Part shown: piece by piece, positions 32,924 to 41,883 of the stretch
How positions within the stretch are numbered: position 1 is the first letter of the stretch
Layout: each line of letters opens with the position of its first letter
Source: Stenotrophomonas sp. 57
GTDB taxonomy: Bacteria; Pseudomonadota; Gammaproteobacteria; Xanthomonadales; Xanthomonadaceae
Direction of reading: 5' to 3'
Assembly: GCF_030291075.1 (NCBI RefSeq)
Contig: NZ_CP127407.1
Span: 4,306,001 to 4,370,000 of the forward strand
Length of the DNA stretch: 64,000 nt
Made by a program: the position numbers and the translations under genes
The notes under the pieces: generated by a model
Told to the model about the DNA's origin: nothing
Seen by the model: the letters and a program-made list of their open reading frames with translations, nothing else
Databases searched by the model: none

Positions 32924-35900
32924 TCAGGCGTCGCTGTTGCCAGCATCGCGCAGTGCGCCCAGGAAGGCGCGCAGCGAGGCCGGCTTGATCGGCTTGGTCA
33001 GCACGCGGTAACCACGCTCGCGTGCCATCCGCTTCAGTTCGTCGCGACCATCGGCGGTCAGCAGCGCCCCGGGCAACGGGTAGCCCGCCGCCTCGCGAAG
33101 TGCCACCAGCGCATCCAGGCCATCCATGCGATCGTGCAGGTGGTAATCCACCAGCATCACCTGCGGGCGCTCGGCGATCTTCTCCAGCGCCTGGTCGACG
33201 GTGGCGGCGGTGATCACCTGCACCTGCCAGCGGCCCAGCAGCGCGCGCATGCCGTCGAGGATCTCCTCGTCGTTGTCCACGCACAGCACGCGCAGGCCCG
33301 CCAGCGAATCGCTGCGTACCGGTGCGGCCACCGCCTGCACCGGCGTGGCCACTTCGCTGTAGCCCGGCAACGGCGCCACACGCGGCAGGATGATCGAGAA
33401 CATCGAGCCGCTGCCGACGCGGCTGCGCGCATTGAGGCGATGGTCGAGCAGGCGCGAGATGCGCTGGCAGATCGACAGGCCCAGACCCAACCCCTGCTCG
33501 CCCCAGTCGAACGGCTGCTGGTAGCGGTGGAACTCGTCGAAGATCTGCCGCATGTGGTGCTCGGGAATGCCCGGGCCGGTATCCCACACCTGCAGTTCCA
33601 CTTCGTCGCCGCGCTGGCGCACGGCCAGCACGATGCGACCCTGGCGGGTATAGCGCAGCGCATTGGCCAGGAAGTTCTGCAGCACGCGGCGCAGCAGGCG
33701 GCGATCGCTGCGTACCCAGGCAGTACGCGCGAACAGGTCCAGGCGCAGGCCGCGCCCCGCCGCCACGGGCGTGTACTGCGCGGCCAGTTCGCGCATCAGC
33801 GCGCTGACATCGAACTCACCGATCACCGGGTGCAGGCCACCGGCATCCAGCCGCGAGACGTCCAGCAGGCCATCCAACAATTCCTCGGCCGCACGCAGCG
33901 AGGCATCCACGCGTTCGGCCAGGTGCTTCTGTTCGTCGCTCACATGGTCGCTGTCACGCAATGCCGAGGCGAACAGGCGCGCGGCGTTCAGCGGCTGCAG
34001 CACGTCATGGCTGATCGCCGCCAGGAAGCGGGTCTTCGACTGCTGCGCGACCTCGGCTTCGTGCGAGCGCTCGGCGACTCGCTGTTCCAGCGTTTCGTTG
34101 GCCTCCAGCAGCGCTTTTTCCGCGTGCTTGTAGTCGGTGATGTCGTTGTAGCTGGTCACGTAGCCGCCGCCGGGCAGGGCCTGGCCGCGCATCTCGATCA
34201 CCTTGCCGTCGCTGCGGGTGCGCTCGAACACGTGCGGTGAACCGGCGCGCATGTAGCCGATGCGACGGTTGATCTGTACTTCGATATCGCCTTCGCCGAG
34301 CTCGCCACGTTCGGCGTTGTAGCGGATCAGGTCGGCCACGGGGCGGCCTACGTAGAGCATGCCGTCGGGGTAGCCGAACATGTCCTGGTAACGGCGGTTC
34401 CAGGCGGTCAGGCGCATGTCCGGGTCGACCACGCTGACACCCGCGCTGATGTTTTCCAGCGTGGTGGAGAGGATCTCGCGGTTGAAGCGCAGCTCCTGCC
34501 CCGCTTCGTCCAGCACCGCCACCACTTCGCCCAGGTCCATGCCCGAGCCGCGCAGCAGGCTGGTCAGCAGCAGGCGTGCGGACGCCGCGCCGATCGACGC
34601 GGCCAGCAGGCGTTCGGTGAACTGCACCCAGGGCCGGTCCGCCGGCGCCGTCGACTGCAGCTCGCGCCCCAGCGACTGCGCCTGTTCAAAAAACGAGCGC
34701 CGCGCGTGACGTTCGCCGACCACGCGCGAGGCCAGTGCCAGCAGGTCGCCCACATGCACATGACCGGGCCAGCCACCGGCCACCGACGGGCGCTCGGCAT
34801 ACGGGTCGAGGAACGGCGCGGCGCGCAGCCGCTCGTCCACACCGGGGCGCCAGCGCGCGGACACCAGCATCATCGTCGCCGCGTTGACCAGCAGCGACCA
34901 GAACGTGCCGTGGGTCAGCGGATCCCAGCCGGTCATGCCGAACAGCTGCTGCGGACGCAGCCACTCGATGCCGAACGGACCGTGCTGCACCCAGCCGGCA
35001 TCGACCCAGCCGGCCATCGTCATCGCCGGCAGCAGCAGCGTGTACAGCCATGTCGCGAAGCCGAGCAGCATGCCCATCTCGACGCCACGCCGGCTGGCAC
35101 CGCGCCAGTACAGGCCGCCGATCAGGCCCGGTGCGAACTGCGCCACTGCAGCGAACGCCATCAGGCCGTACGACGCCAGCGTGCTGTCGTTGCTGCTGGT
35201 GCGGTAGTAGCTGTAGGCCATCAGCGCCAGCAGCAGGATCGCCAGGCGACGGATCCACAGCACGCGCGAGGCGACATCGGCCGCTTCCTGGTGGTCGCCA
35301 CTGCGGCGCAGCAGCACCGGCATCACCAGGTCGTTGCTGACCATGGTGGCCAGCGCGATGGACGAGACGATGACCATCCCGGTGGCGGCGGAGAAACCGC
35401 CCACATAGGCGATCAGTGCCAGCGCGTTGCGGCCTTCGGCCAGCGGCAACGCCAGCACCATCGAGTCATCGGCAACGCTGCCGCCGGTGCCGAACAGGGT
35501 CACGCCGGCGGTGGCGATTGGCAGCACCATGCCCGAGATCAGCACCAGATAGCCACCGAACATCCAGCGCGCGCGGCGCACATCGCGCACGTCACCACAT
35601 TCGACCACGGCCACGTGGAACTGGCGCGGCAGGCAGATGATGGCCAGGAAACTGAGCAGGGTCTGCGAAATGAATCCCACCGGCGGCAGGCCGGTGAACA
35701 GCGTATGCACCGACTCGACCACTGCATCGGTGCGGTTGCTCAGCCAGAGGTAGGCGAATACGCCCACCGCCAGCATCGCCAGCAGCTTGATCACCGATTC
35801 GAAGGCGATCGCCAGCATCATGCCGTGGTGGTGCTCGGTGGCATCGACCTGGCGGGTACCGAACAGGGTGGCGAACAATGCCATCAGCAGCGCCACGTAC

Positions 35901-36382
35901 AGCGCCGGGTCGGTGAAGAAGCCGGTCGGGCCGGTGTTGCCGGTCAGTACCTGCAGGCTCATCGCCACTGCTTTGTACTGCAGCGCCAGGTACGGAATGA
36001 TGCCGATCAGCGCGATGATCGCCACCAACGCCGCCAGCCGCCGCGAACGGCCGAAGCGCGAGGAGATGAAATCGGCGATGGAAACCACGTTCTGGCTGCG
36101 CGCGATCAGCGCCAGGCGCTCGATGATGCGCCAGCCGAACAGCAGCAGCAGCAGCGGGCCGATGTAGATGGGCAGGTAGCCCACGCCGTTGCGCACGGCG
36201 GTGCCGACCGCGCCGTAGAAGGTCCACGACGAGCAGTACACGGCCAGCGCCAGGCTGTAGACCACCGGCCGCAGCCACGGCCGGTCGGGGTACATCGGCC
36301 GACGGTCGCCCCACCACGCCACGCCGAACAGCAGCGCAGCATAGGCAACCGAGACCAGCAGCAGGATCCAGCTGGAGACCAC
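32924..36382 (-). CDS. Na+/solute symporter-fused hybrid histidine kinase (CrbS/MxtR-like)
   Basis: About 1152 aa from a GTG at 36382 (the frame is open to 36454). Residues about 1-505 form a 13-helix sodium:solute symporter (SSS) domain, with SIADFISSRFGRSRR and YCSSWTFYGAVGTA near the start. A linker and PAS domain (about 637-745, NISAGVSVVDPDMRLTAWNRRY) follow. Then come a HisKA box near 790 (SHDVLQPLNAARLF), an HATPase (NFLANALRYT, VWDTGPGIPE, GLGLGLSI) and a C-terminal receiver near 1040-1150 with Asp in LVDYHLHD. This is the CrbS/MxtR/CbrA class. It most likely phosphorylates the nearby LuxR-type regulator to control acs. Confidence 0.9.
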   Translation of the reverse strand: MVSSWILLLVSVAYAALLFGVAWWGDRRPMYPDRPWLRPVVYSLALAVYCSSWTFYGAVGTAVRNGVGYLPIYIGPLLLLLFGWRIIERLALIARSQNVVSIADFISSRFGRSRRLAALVAIIALIGIIPYLALQYKAVAMSLQVLTGNTGPTGFFTDPALYVALLMALFATLFGTRQVDATEHHHGMMLAIAFESVIKLLAMLAVGVFAYLWLSNRTDAVVESVHTLFTGLPPVGFISQTLLSFLAIICLPRQFHVAVVECGDVRDVRRARWMFGGYLVLISGMVLPIATAGVTLFGTGGSVADDSMVLALPLAEGRNALALIAYVGGFSAATGMVIVSSIALATMVSNDLVMPVLLRRSGDHQEAADVASRVLWIRRLAILLLALMAYSYYRTSSNDSTLASYGLMAFAAVAQFAPGLIGGLYWRGASRRGVEMGMLLGFATWLYTLLLPAMTMAGWVDAGWVQHGPFGIEWLRPQQLFGMTGWDPLTHGTFWSLLVNAATMMLVSARWRPGVDERLRAAPFLDPYAERPSVAGGWPGHVHVGDLLALASRVVGERHARRSFFEQAQSLGRELQSTAPADRPWVQFTERLLAASIGAASARLLLTSLLRGSGMDLGEVVAVLDEAGQELRFNREILSTTLENISAGVSVVDPDMRLTAWNRRYQDMFGYPDGMLYVGRPVADLIRYNAERGELGEGDIEVQINRRIGYMRAGSPHVFERTRSDGKVIEMRGQALPGGGYVTSYNDITDYKHAEKALLEANETLEQRVAERSHEAEVAQQSKTRFLAAISHDVLQPLNAARLFASALRDSDHVSDEQKHLAERVDASLRAAEELLDGLLDVSRLDAGGLHPVIGEFDVSALMRELAAQYTPVAAGRGLRLDLFARTAWVRSDRRLLRRVLQNFLANALRYTRQGRIVLAVRQRGDEVELQVWDTGPGIPEHHMRQIFDEFHRYQQPFDWGEQGLGLGLSICQRISRLLDHRLNARSRVGSGSMFSIILPRVAPLPGYSEVATPVQAVAAPVRSDSLAGLRVLCVDNDEEILDGMRALLGRWQVQVITAATVDQALEKIAERPQVMLVDYHLHDRMDGLDALVALREAAGYPLPGALLTADGRDELKRMARERGYRVLTKPIKPASLRAFLGALRDAGNSDA

Positions 36383-36450
36383 GCGTGCGTTTCCGTCGGA
36401 AGAACCCGCAGTGTAGGCCAGGCGTGGCCGGGGGTGCGGGCTCGTTGGGG

Positions 36451-36516
36451 GCAACCGCCCCCACCGGGGTGGGGGTCTACGCGGTGCGGGCCACGACCGT
36501 TGGTCGTGGCCGCCTT
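36451..36516. repeat. Short palindromes between kinase and S46 peptidase genes
   Basis: CCCCCACCGGGGTGGGGG and GCCACGACCGTTGGTCGTGGC. The second has the 'arm-CCGTTGG-arm' form found in other palindromes in this window (26616-26635). It occupies the gap downstream of the peptidase gene and upstream of the kinase gene. Confidence 0.6.
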
Positions 36517-36517
36517 C

Positions 36518-38665
36518 TTACTGGGCCGGCACGCCCATTTCCTTCAGCAGTTGCGGCGCCGGGTAGACCTTGGCCAGCAGCCAGCGCAGGTAGCGCATGT
36601 CCACGTGCACGGCGCGCTTGTAGCGCGGGTCGAACCACCAGCTGGCGCTGACCGACTCCCAGTTGCTGTCGAAGTTCAGGCCGATCAGTTCGCCCTTGGC
36701 GTTGAGCACCGGCGAGCCGGAGTTGCCGCCGGTGGTGTCCAGGTTGGTCAGGAAGTTGACCGTCTGGGTCTTCAGCGCCGGGTCGGCAGTGCTGCCGAAG
36801 TCACCCTTGGCGATCGCGACCAGCAGCGGCTTGGGTGCATCGAACGGATAGGCGTTGGTGTTCTTCTCGACGATGCCGGCCACGGTGGTCACCGGCGAGT
36901 AGGTCACGCCGTCGCGCGGGTGCAGGGCCTCGACCTTGCCGTAGCTGATGCGCAGGGTGCGGTTGGCGTCCGGGTACACCGCACGGCCCTGCTTGGCACG
37001 CCAGGCGAACAGCGCCTGCATGTACGCCGGGCGCAGGCGCAGCTGCTCGCCTTCGCGGGTCTTGCTCTCGTTCTCGATGCGCAGCTGCGCGGCCACAAGC
37101 GGGCCGGCCACGGCGATCAGCGGATCGGCGGCAAGTGCCTTGCCCTCGCGTGCGGCAGTGAAGCGCGACAGGCGCTGCGCCTCGTCACCCAGCTGGGTGC
37201 CGGCATAGAGGGTGTCCAGCGCCTTGGCCAGCTGCTCCGGGGTACGGCCGAAGGCCGCGTCGAACTCGGCCACGCGCTGCGCGTCCGGCAGCAGCTGGTA
37301 GCGGGTCAGCAAGGTGGTCAGCAGGGCCTTCTCGACCTCCGGTGCGTAGCGGCGCTGGACCTGCTTGAGCACGCCTTCGATCATCGCCTGGTCGCGCTGC
37401 TGGTAACCGCTCTCGCGCTGCGCGTCAGGCTTGGCCGATTCGATGCGGAGGCGCTCCAGCAGCAGCGCAGAGCGCAGCAGCTGGCTCTGCGCGGCGATCT
37501 GGTCCAGCAGCAGGTCACGCTCGCCCACCGCCGCGCCCTGCGACAGGTTGGCCAGCAACGCCTTGATGTCGCCCTGGTACTTGCGGTCGGTCACGGCCAG
37601 CATCGCGGTCTCGTCGGCGGCACGCTGGGTCTTGGCATCGCTGCGCAGCAGGCCTTCCAGTTCGCCAGCGGCGCGCTTGCGGTTGTTCTTCAGCGACTGC
37701 AGCTGCGAGGCATAGCGGGTACGCGCCTGCGCGTCCTTGGCGGTGGCGGCCTCGATGGTGTCGATCATCTGCTGGAACACCGACACGCGGCGCGGCAGCA
37801 CGGCGTCGATCTGGCCGGCGAATTCGGCCGCGGTGCGGTGGCGATAGGTGATGCCCGGGTAACCGGCCAGCATCGCGTAATCGCCTTCCTTCGGGCCTTC
37901 CACCGACATCTGCAGGTGCGCCGGTGCCTGGTAGGGCACGTTGTCCTTGCTGTAGGCGGCCGGCTTGCCGTCCTTGCCGACATAGGCGCGCAGCAGGGTG
38001 AAATCGCCGGTGTGGCGCGGCCACATGAAGTTGTCGATCTCGTCGCCGTAGTTGCCGATCGCGCGCGGCGGCGCGTAGACCAGGCGCACGTCGCTCAGTT
38101 CCAGCTGGGCAATGCGGTAGAAATCGGTGCCGTAGTACATGTTGGCCACCGAGCAGCGCACGCTGCCGTCCTTCTCGCACTCGGCCACGATCTGCTTGCT
38201 GGCCGCATCGACGGCGTCGAAGTAGGCGCGGCCCGTCTTGCCCTTGGCCTGGGCCAGCACCTGGTCGGTCACCTTGTCGAAGCCGACGGTGACCAGCACG
38301 CGGAAGTCCGGGTTGGCCGGGCGCTCGTCGGCGCGGTCCTTGGCGATGAAGCCACCGTTGATGAGGTCGTGCTCGGGCGAGCTGTTGTACTGGATCACGC
38401 CCATCGCTACGTGATGGTTGGTCAGCAGCAGACCGTCAGCGGACACGAAAGATCCGGTGCCACCACCGGCACGCACCACGGCGCTCAGCGGCGGCGCAGT
38501 GACGTTGGCCAGATCGGCCGGATTGCCCTTGAAACCGGCGGCCTGCAGCGGCTTGGCCAGTTCCGGCAGCTGGGTCGGCATCCACATGCCTTCATCGGCG
38601 TGGGCGCCGGCAGCGAGGGTCAGGCCCAGGGCCAGGGCGGCAGGAAGGGTTTTACGGGCAGACAT
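36518..38665 (-). CDS. S46 family dipeptidyl peptidase (DPP7/DPP11-like)
   Basis: 715 aa from ATG 38665, with a signal peptide (LPAALALGLTLAAGAHA). The serine-peptidase triad is visible: His85 in LLLTNHHVAMG, an Asp in WPRHTGDFTLLRAY, and Ser649 in TGGNSGSPVLNAKG. S46 enzymes are periplasmic exopeptidases that release dipeptides from N-termini. The S1 specificity position, 18 residues after the catalytic Ser, is Ser667 (NFDSNW). It is neither the Arg of DPP11 nor the Gly of DPP7 (see findings). It is divergent from the Hsp70 operon. Confidence 0.9.
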   Translation of the reverse strand: MSARKTLPAALALGLTLAAGAHADEGMWMPTQLPELAKPLQAAGFKGNPADLANVTAPPLSAVVRAGGGTGSFVSADGLLLTNHHVAMGVIQYNSSPEHDLINGGFIAKDRADERPANPDFRVLVTVGFDKVTDQVLAQAKGKTGRAYFDAVDAASKQIVAECEKDGSVRCSVANMYYGTDFYRIAQLELSDVRLVYAPPRAIGNYGDEIDNFMWPRHTGDFTLLRAYVGKDGKPAAYSKDNVPYQAPAHLQMSVEGPKEGDYAMLAGYPGITYRHRTAAEFAGQIDAVLPRRVSVFQQMIDTIEAATAKDAQARTRYASQLQSLKNNRKRAAGELEGLLRSDAKTQRAADETAMLAVTDRKYQGDIKALLANLSQGAAVGERDLLLDQIAAQSQLLRSALLLERLRIESAKPDAQRESGYQQRDQAMIEGVLKQVQRRYAPEVEKALLTTLLTRYQLLPDAQRVAEFDAAFGRTPEQLAKALDTLYAGTQLGDEAQRLSRFTAAREGKALAADPLIAVAGPLVAAQLRIENESKTREGEQLRLRPAYMQALFAWRAKQGRAVYPDANRTLRISYGKVEALHPRDGVTYSPVTTVAGIVEKNTNAYPFDAPKPLLVAIAKGDFGSTADPALKTQTVNFLTNLDTTGGNSGSPVLNAKGELIGLNFDSNWESVSASWWFDPRYKRAVHVDMRYLRWLLAKVYPAPQLLKEMGVPAQ

Positions 38666-38770
38666 CGGCGTTTCCGGCAATACAGAACAGCCCGGGACCA
38701 TAGCCGCTGGGGGCCGATGGGGCAACGGCCGATGGTTGGGGTGGCGCGTTCATCGACCACGTTGTCGGCC

Positions 38771-38776
38771 TACAAT
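38771..38776 (+). promoter_or_regulatory. Candidate -10 box of the hscC operon
   Basis: TACAAT lies 34 bp upstream of the hscC ATG, close to the TATAAT consensus. The -35 region 17 bp before it (GTTCAT around 38748) is poor. No CIRCE or sigma32-type (CTTGAA...CCCCAT) heat-shock element is seen. Confidence 0.4.
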
Positions 38777-38809
38777 CGCCGTTCCATCACATGCAGTCAG
38801 GGAAGCAGC

Positions 38810-40498
38810 ATGATCGTCGGTATGGACCTGGGCACCACCCATTCGCTGGTGGGCATCTACGAGGCGGGCGGCGGTCGACTGTTCCCCAATGCGCATGGCG
38901 AGCTGCTGACGCCCTCGGTGGTCAGCCTGGCCGATGGCGCAGTGCTGGTCGGGCAGCCGGCGCGCGACCGTCTGGTCAGCCATCCGGCGCACAGCGTGGC
39001 GAACTTCAAGCGCTGGATGGGCACAGACCGGCAGACCCGCCTGGGCGACCGCAGTTTCCGCCCCGAGGAACTCTCGGCGCTGGTGCTGCGCTCGCTGCTG
39101 GCCGACGCCGAGGCCGCCCTGGGGCAGAAGGTGGAAGAGGCGGTGATCAGCGTGCCGGCGTACTTCTCCGATGCGCAGCGCAAAGCCACGCGCACCGCAG
39201 GCGAACTGGCCGGCGTCCGCGTGGAGCGCCTGATCAATGAACCCACCGCCGCCGCGCTGGCCTATGGCCTGCAGGAGCGCGAGGGCGAAGGCCGGGTGCT
39301 GGTGCTGGACCTGGGCGGCGGCACCTTCGATGTGTCGATCCTGGAGCTGTTCGACGGCGTGATCGAAGTGCATGCCAGTGCCGGCGACAATTTCCTCGGC
39401 GGCGAAGACTTCTCGAGCGTGCTGCTGGAGGCCCTGCTGGCCGACCAGCGCCTTGATCTGGCTACCCTGGCCGACAGCGAGAGGGCGCAGCTGCTGCGGC
39501 ACCTGGAACGCTTCAAGCGCGAGCTGAGCCACAGCGGCAGCAGCACACTGGAGCTGTCGCTGGGCGAACGCAGGCTGCGCTGGCAACTGGACGAGGCCGC
39601 ATTCGCCCGGCTGTGCGATCCGCTGCTGCAGCGCATGCGCGGCCCGATCGAGCGGGCCATCCGCGATGCACGGCTGCAGCCGGACGCACTGGACGACATC
39701 GTGCTGGTGGGCGGTGCGGTGCGCATGCCGATGGTCAGCCGCTTGGTCACCCGTATGTTCGGCCGGCTGCCGCTCCGCCACGTCCACCCGGACCATGCCA
39801 TCGCCCTGGGTGCCACCGTCGCCGCCGGCCTGAAAGAGCGCAACGAGGCCCTGCGCGAAGTGGTGCTGACCGACGTCTGTCCCTACACGCTGGGGACCCA
39901 GGTATCGCGCCGTTTGCCGGACGGGCAGTCGCGCGGCGGCTATTTCCATCCCATCATCCAGCGCAACAGCGTGGTGCCGGTCAGCCGCGAGGATCAGTTC
40001 TTCCCGATCCACGAGAACCAGCGCGAAGTCATGATCGACATCTACCAGGGCGAAAGCCCGACCGTGGACCGCAACATCAAGCTGGGCGAGCTGCGCGTGC
40101 CACTGACCCATCGTGCGCCGAGGGAGGAGCGCGGCATCACCACCCGCTTCACCTACGACATCAACGGCCTGCTGCAGGTGGAGGTCACCGAGGATGCCAC
40201 GGGCCTGCGCCACGAGCTGATCCTGGAACAGAACCCGGGCCTGCTGTCTCCCGAGGAGATCCAGCAGCGCCTGCAGGCCCTGCAGGACCTGAAGATCCAT
40301 CCGCGCGATGCCCAGCAGAATCTGGCCGTGGTGGCCCGTGCCGAACGCCTGTACGAGGAGTTCATCGATCAGCGCGACACGCTGCAGGGCTGGCTGCTGC
40401 AGTTCCGCCACGCGCTGGACGGCCAGGACCTGCACCATATCGAGCAGCAGCGCCGCGAGCTGTCGCAAGCGCTGGACATGCTGGAGCGCGATGCATGA
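38810..40498 (+). CDS. hscC: Hsp70 family chaperone HscC
   Basis: 562 aa from ATG 38810, preceded by GGAAGCAG. It starts VGMDLGTTHSLVGIY (phosphate-1 loop) and has KRWMGTDRQ, VPAYFSDAQRKATRTAGELAG, NEPTAAALAYGL and DLGGGTFDVSILEL. The substrate-binding domain is short (TQVSRRLPDGQSRGGYFHPIIQRNS...). Length is close to that of E. coli HscC (Hsc62), shorter than DnaK, and there is no EEVD-like tail. A frame open far upstream (from 34706) is antisense to other genes. The gene overlaps the first J-like gene by 4 bp (ATGA). Confidence 0.9.
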   Translation: MIVGMDLGTTHSLVGIYEAGGGRLFPNAHGELLTPSVVSLADGAVLVGQPARDRLVSHPAHSVANFKRWMGTDRQTRLGDRSFRPEELSALVLRSLLADAEAALGQKVEEAVISVPAYFSDAQRKATRTAGELAGVRVERLINEPTAAALAYGLQEREGEGRVLVLDLGGGTFDVSILELFDGVIEVHASAGDNFLGGEDFSSVLLEALLADQRLDLATLADSERAQLLRHLERFKRELSHSGSSTLELSLGERRLRWQLDEAAFARLCDPLLQRMRGPIERAIRDARLQPDALDDIVLVGGAVRMPMVSRLVTRMFGRLPLRHVHPDHAIALGATVAAGLKERNEALREVVLTDVCPYTLGTQVSRRLPDGQSRGGYFHPIIQRNSVVPVSREDQFFPIHENQREVMIDIYQGESPTVDRNIKLGELRVPLTHRAPREERGITTRFTYDINGLLQVEVTEDATGLRHELILEQNPGLLSPEEIQQRLQALQDLKIHPRDAQQNLAVVARAERLYEEFIDQRDTLQGWLLQFRHALDGQDLHHIEQQRRELSQALDMLERDA

Positions 40499-41883
40499 GC
40501 TGGGGCCTGGACGTGCTGGAGCTGGACGAGGATGCCGACGAACGTGCGATCAAGCGGGCCTACGCGCAGCGCCTGCGGTTGACCCGCCCGGAGGACGATC
40601 CGGTCGCCTTCCAGCAGCTGCACGAGGCTTACCAGGCCGCACTGGCATGGGCGAAGGATCGCACCACAGAGGAGGCCCCGTGGCCCGGCAGCGAGCCGGA
40701 AGCGCCGCTGCAATGGGCAGCGCCGCGCGTTGAGGACGCGGGTCCGCAGGCGGATGACCACGTGCGGGCCGACCCGTGCATGGACGTGGAGGCCATCGCC
40801 CGCCGCATCCTGGCCGAAGCCGTGCAGCAGGAGCCGGACGCGCTGCAGGAGTGGCTGGCGCAGCAGCCGGAACTGTGGTCGCTTCAGGACAAGGCGCGGA
40901 TCGGTGATGCCCTGCTGGACGCGCTGTTCTCCGCCACCGAGCCGGTGCAGGCCGACAACCTCGATGTGCTGGCCGAACGGTTCGGCTGGGACGAGATCGG
41001 CAGCAGCGTGGATCCCTATGCACTGGATGCACGGCGCATGGAGATGCACCGGCAGTGGGTGGTGCAACCGGGCAACCACCATCGCCTGGCCGAACTGCTG
41101 CAGCGCTGCGGATTGCCGAACCCGCCCGCCGCGGCCCGGGAGCACATGGCCTGGCTGTCGCGTCCATGGAATCACTGGCAGGCACTGCTCACCTCGTTGT
41201 CGCCCCAGCGTGGGCGCGACCTCAACCAGACCCTGGATGCCCTGGGCATCGATGACGACACACCGGTGCCGGCGCCCCTTCAGACCCGCCAGATCGCGTT
41301 CTGGCGCGACATCGGCGCGATGCATCGGCTGAACCGCGAGCGCTGGCTGCAGGGACTGCTACGCGGTGTCGCGGGCGCGGTGATCGCCGCGCTGCTGGTG
41401 CTGGCCGTCGGCGTGCTGGGCCAGTTGGCCTCTGGTGGCGGCGCTGCCGGCATCCATCCGATGGCCACCTACGCTCGGGTGGCACTGTACGCCGCGCTGG
41501 CGCTGGTGCTGCTGGGCGCGGTCGCCCCTGCCGTGCAGACGTTCCTGCATTGGCAGGTGCAGGACGAGCGGCCAGATCGATCCGCGACCGCGGCGCTGCT
41601 GCCGATTCCGCTGCTGCTGATCGTGGCCATCGTGCTGATCCACGGGCTGGATCTGCGCGCCGCCGGCACGTTCGTCGCCTGGCCGGTCTTGGGCCTGTCC
41701 GTGTGGCGCTGGTGGCGGCGCAGCCAGCTGGAAATCCACTTCAGCGGCTGGACACTGCTGGCCATGCTGCCCTTTGTGAAACTACTGATGTTGGGCATGC
41801 TGCATGCCGAACTGGCGCTGGTGGCCGCATTGGTGTTCTGGGGATGGGATGCCTGGCGCAACGTGCTGGGTCGGCGCGGATGA
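40495..41883 (+). CDS. Membrane protein with degenerate N-terminal J domain, paralogue 1 (DjlB/DjlC-like)
   Basis: A 462-aa protein. Residues 1-50 (LDVLELDEDADERAIKRAYAQRLRLTRPEDDPVAFQQLHEAYQAAL) have the J-domain helix II-loop-helix III layout, but the invariant HPD is RPE. A soluble middle region with PELWSLQDKARIGDALLDALF is followed by about six hydrophobic helices in the C-terminal third. The start overlaps hscC by 4 bp (ATGA) and the stop overlaps the next paralogue. E. coli hscC is also neighboured by two J-like membrane proteins (DjlB, DjlC/Hsc56). The likely role is as an HscC co-chaperone at the membrane. Confidence 0.78.
   Translation: MSWGLDVLELDEDADERAIKRAYAQRLRLTRPEDDPVAFQQLHEAYQAALAWAKDRTTEEAPWPGSEPEAPLQWAAPRVEDAGPQADDHVRADPCMDVEAIARRILAEAVQQEPDALQEWLAQQPELWSLQDKARIGDALLDALFSATEPVQADNLDVLAERFGWDEIGSSVDPYALDARRMEMHRQWVVQPGNHHRLAELLQRCGLPNPPAAAREHMAWLSRPWNHWQALLTSLSPQRGRDLNQTLDALGIDDDTPVPAPLQTRQIAFWRDIGAMHRLNRERWLQGLLRGVAGAVIAALLVLAVGVLGQLASGGGAAGIHPMATYARVALYAALALVLLGAVAPAVQTFLHWQVQDERPDRSATAALLPIPLLLIVAIVLIHGLDLRAAGTFVAWPVLGLSVWRWWRRSQLEIHFSGWTLLAMLPFVKLLMLGMLHAELALVAALVFWGWDAWRNVLGRRG

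Noticed and set aside
34706-38809. Upstream part of a 1930-codon open frame on the plus strand that ends with hscC
   Set aside because: It is antisense to the sensor kinase and S46 peptidase genes and is rich in His/Gln/Arg as expected from a reversed GC-biased gene. Only the final part from ATG 38810 resembles a known protein (Hsp70).
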